Source of the DNA: Gemmatimonadaceae bacterium
Lineage (GTDB): Bacteria > Gemmatimonadota > Gemmatimonadetes > Gemmatimonadales > Gemmatimonadaceae
DNA length: 5,411 nucleotides
Assembly: GCA_025936015.1 (NCBI GenBank)
Contig: JAICUE010000212.1
Coordinates: 1 to 5,411 of the forward strand
Direction of reading: 5' to 3'
How positions within the stretch are numbered: the first letter of the stretch is position 1; every line of letters begins with the position of its first letter. This document shows, in pieces, positions 4,937-5,411 of this stretch. The position numbers and the translations under genes are program-made. The notes beneath the pieces are model-generated. The model made no database searches. It worked only from the letters and a program-made list of their open reading frames with translations, and had not been told where the DNA came from.

Positions 4937-5411
4937 CGATCCCCGGCGCCGCCGAACGACAGGAGCCACCTGACGCGGACCCGATCGCACGCTTCAACTC
5001 GCTCCTGGCGGACGCGAAGGCGGTCGATCGCGTCCGCCTGCCCGAGCCGACGGCATTCGCGTTAGGCACGGTCAGCGCGGACGGGCAGCCATCGGTCCGG
5101 ATCCTCCTGATCAAGCACGTGGACGACCGCGGCTTCGTGTTCTACACGAACTTCGAGAGCCGGAAGGGTCGCGAGCTGAGCGCGACGGGCAAGGCCGCAC
5201 TCTGCTTCCACTGGCAGCCGCTCGAGGTGCAGGTCCGGGTGGAAGGGCCGGTGACCCGCGTGAGCGACGCCGAGGCCGATGCGTATTTCGCGTCGCGTGC
5301 TCGCGGGAGCCAGATCGGCGCGTGGGCGTCACGCCAGAGCCAGCCCATCGACCCGCCCGGAGAGCTCGAGCGCCGCGTCGCCGAATTCGAAAAGAAGTTC
5401 GAAGGACGCGA
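4933..5411 (+). CDS. pdxH: Pyridoxamine 5'-phosphate oxidase, 3' end beyond the window
   Basis: PdxH is the cytosolic FMN enzyme that oxidises pyridoxine or pyridoxamine 5'-phosphate to pyridoxal 5'-phosphate, the last step of vitamin B6 cofactor synthesis and salvage. The window holds 159 residues of a family usually around 210-220 long. Diagnostic stretches are SVRILLIKHVDDRGFVFYTN (54-73), SRKGREL (76-82) and FHW (92-94), all belonging to the FMN-binding split barrel, then VRVEGPVTRVSDAEADAYF (101-119) and SRARGSQIGAWAS (121-133), where the family's RxSQIGAW block lies. The C-terminal part that contacts substrate phosphate is outside the window. The ATG at 4933 overlaps the permease stop (ATGA); only a weak G-rich stretch precedes it. 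One CGTTAGGC copy is at 5060-5067, where residue L44 is a rare TTA codon. Joining this housekeeping enzyme to an exporter operon is unusual. Confidence 0.95.
   Translation, partial: MTIPGAAERQEPPDADPIARFNSLLADAKAVDRVRLPEPTAFALGTVSADGQPSVRILLIKHVDDRGFVFYTNFESRKGRELSATGKAALCFHWQPLEVQVRVEGPVTRVSDAEADAYFASRARGSQIGAWASRQSQPIDPPGELERRVAEFEKKFEGR

Larger units (their letters stand above)
1323..5067. repeat. Dispersed octamer CGTTAGGC, eight exact copies
   Basis: Plus-strand copies are at 1323-1330, 1449-1456, 1931-1938, 2231-2238 and 5060-5067; reverse-complement copies (GCCTAACG) are at 2742-2749, 3197-3204 and 3278-3285. All eight lie within genes: two in the serine hydrolase, three in the lactonase, two in the ATPase and one in pdxH. 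Plus-strand copies always fall in the codon phase nCG-TTA-GGC (Leu-Gly), and reverse copies in nnG-CCT-AAC-Gnn (Pro-Asn). Bases outside the octamer are not conserved and spacing is irregular. The copies cannot be explained by protein homology, because they sit at unrelated positions in four unrelated families. The function is unknown. Confidence 0.8.

Noticed and set aside
3764..4990. Minus-strand open frame of 408 codons opposite ATPase, permease and pdxH
   Set aside because: Spans three real genes with ATGA junctions and is highly charged (Arg/Asp/Glu/His) with no recognisable fold, as expected for antisense of hydrophobic codons.

Overview
The window is a high-GC (roughly two-thirds G+C by eye), gene-dense bacterial chromosomal segment. 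Strong G/C preference at third codon positions, exported serine hydrolases and amidohydrolases with 'LSAQ'- or lipobox-type signals, and a Tat lipoprotein point to a diderm soil or sediment bacterium. Gemmatimonadota or a similar phylum is my guess from style alone; no marker gene here proves it. There are no RNA genes, CRISPR arrays, insertion sequences or phage genes.

Layout: (i) 1-500, minus strand, the N-terminal part of an exported metal-dependent amidohydrolase that runs off the left edge. (ii) 501-658, a 158-base divergent intergenic region with a possible promoter and a perfect 16-bp palindrome. (iii) 659-5411, plus strand, a five-gene run: a lipoprotein serine hydrolase of the beta-lactamase fold (659-1879), a Tat-dependent lipoprotein of the lactonase/YVTN seven-bladed beta-propeller family (1876-3066), an ABC-2 exporter ATPase (3063-4103), its permease (4100-4936), and pyridoxamine 5'-phosphate oxidase, pdxH (4933 to the right edge, incomplete).

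All four junctions in the run are ATGA overlaps, where the stop codon of one gene shares bases with the start of the next. The five genes are therefore very probably one translationally coupled operon. The first two products should sit in the cell envelope as lipoproteins, the ABC pair forms an export pump in the inner membrane, and PdxH is a cytosolic FMN enzyme of vitamin B6 metabolism. A common substrate cannot be read from the sequence. A detoxification or export module (ring-opening hydrolases plus a DrrAB-like pump) is one speculative reading, with pdxH as a possible housekeeping passenger.

The strongest unexplained signal is not a gene. The non-palindromic octamer CGTTAGGC occurs eight times (five on the plus strand, three as GCCTAACG), always inside coding sequence, in a window where an A/T-containing octamer of this kind should appear less than once. 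It accounts for five of the six TTA leucine codons I found. The second oddity is a Gly/Pro-rich insertion in the ABC ATPase directly after its adenine-stacking tyrosine, carrying a 10-bp-arm hairpin and one of the octamers.
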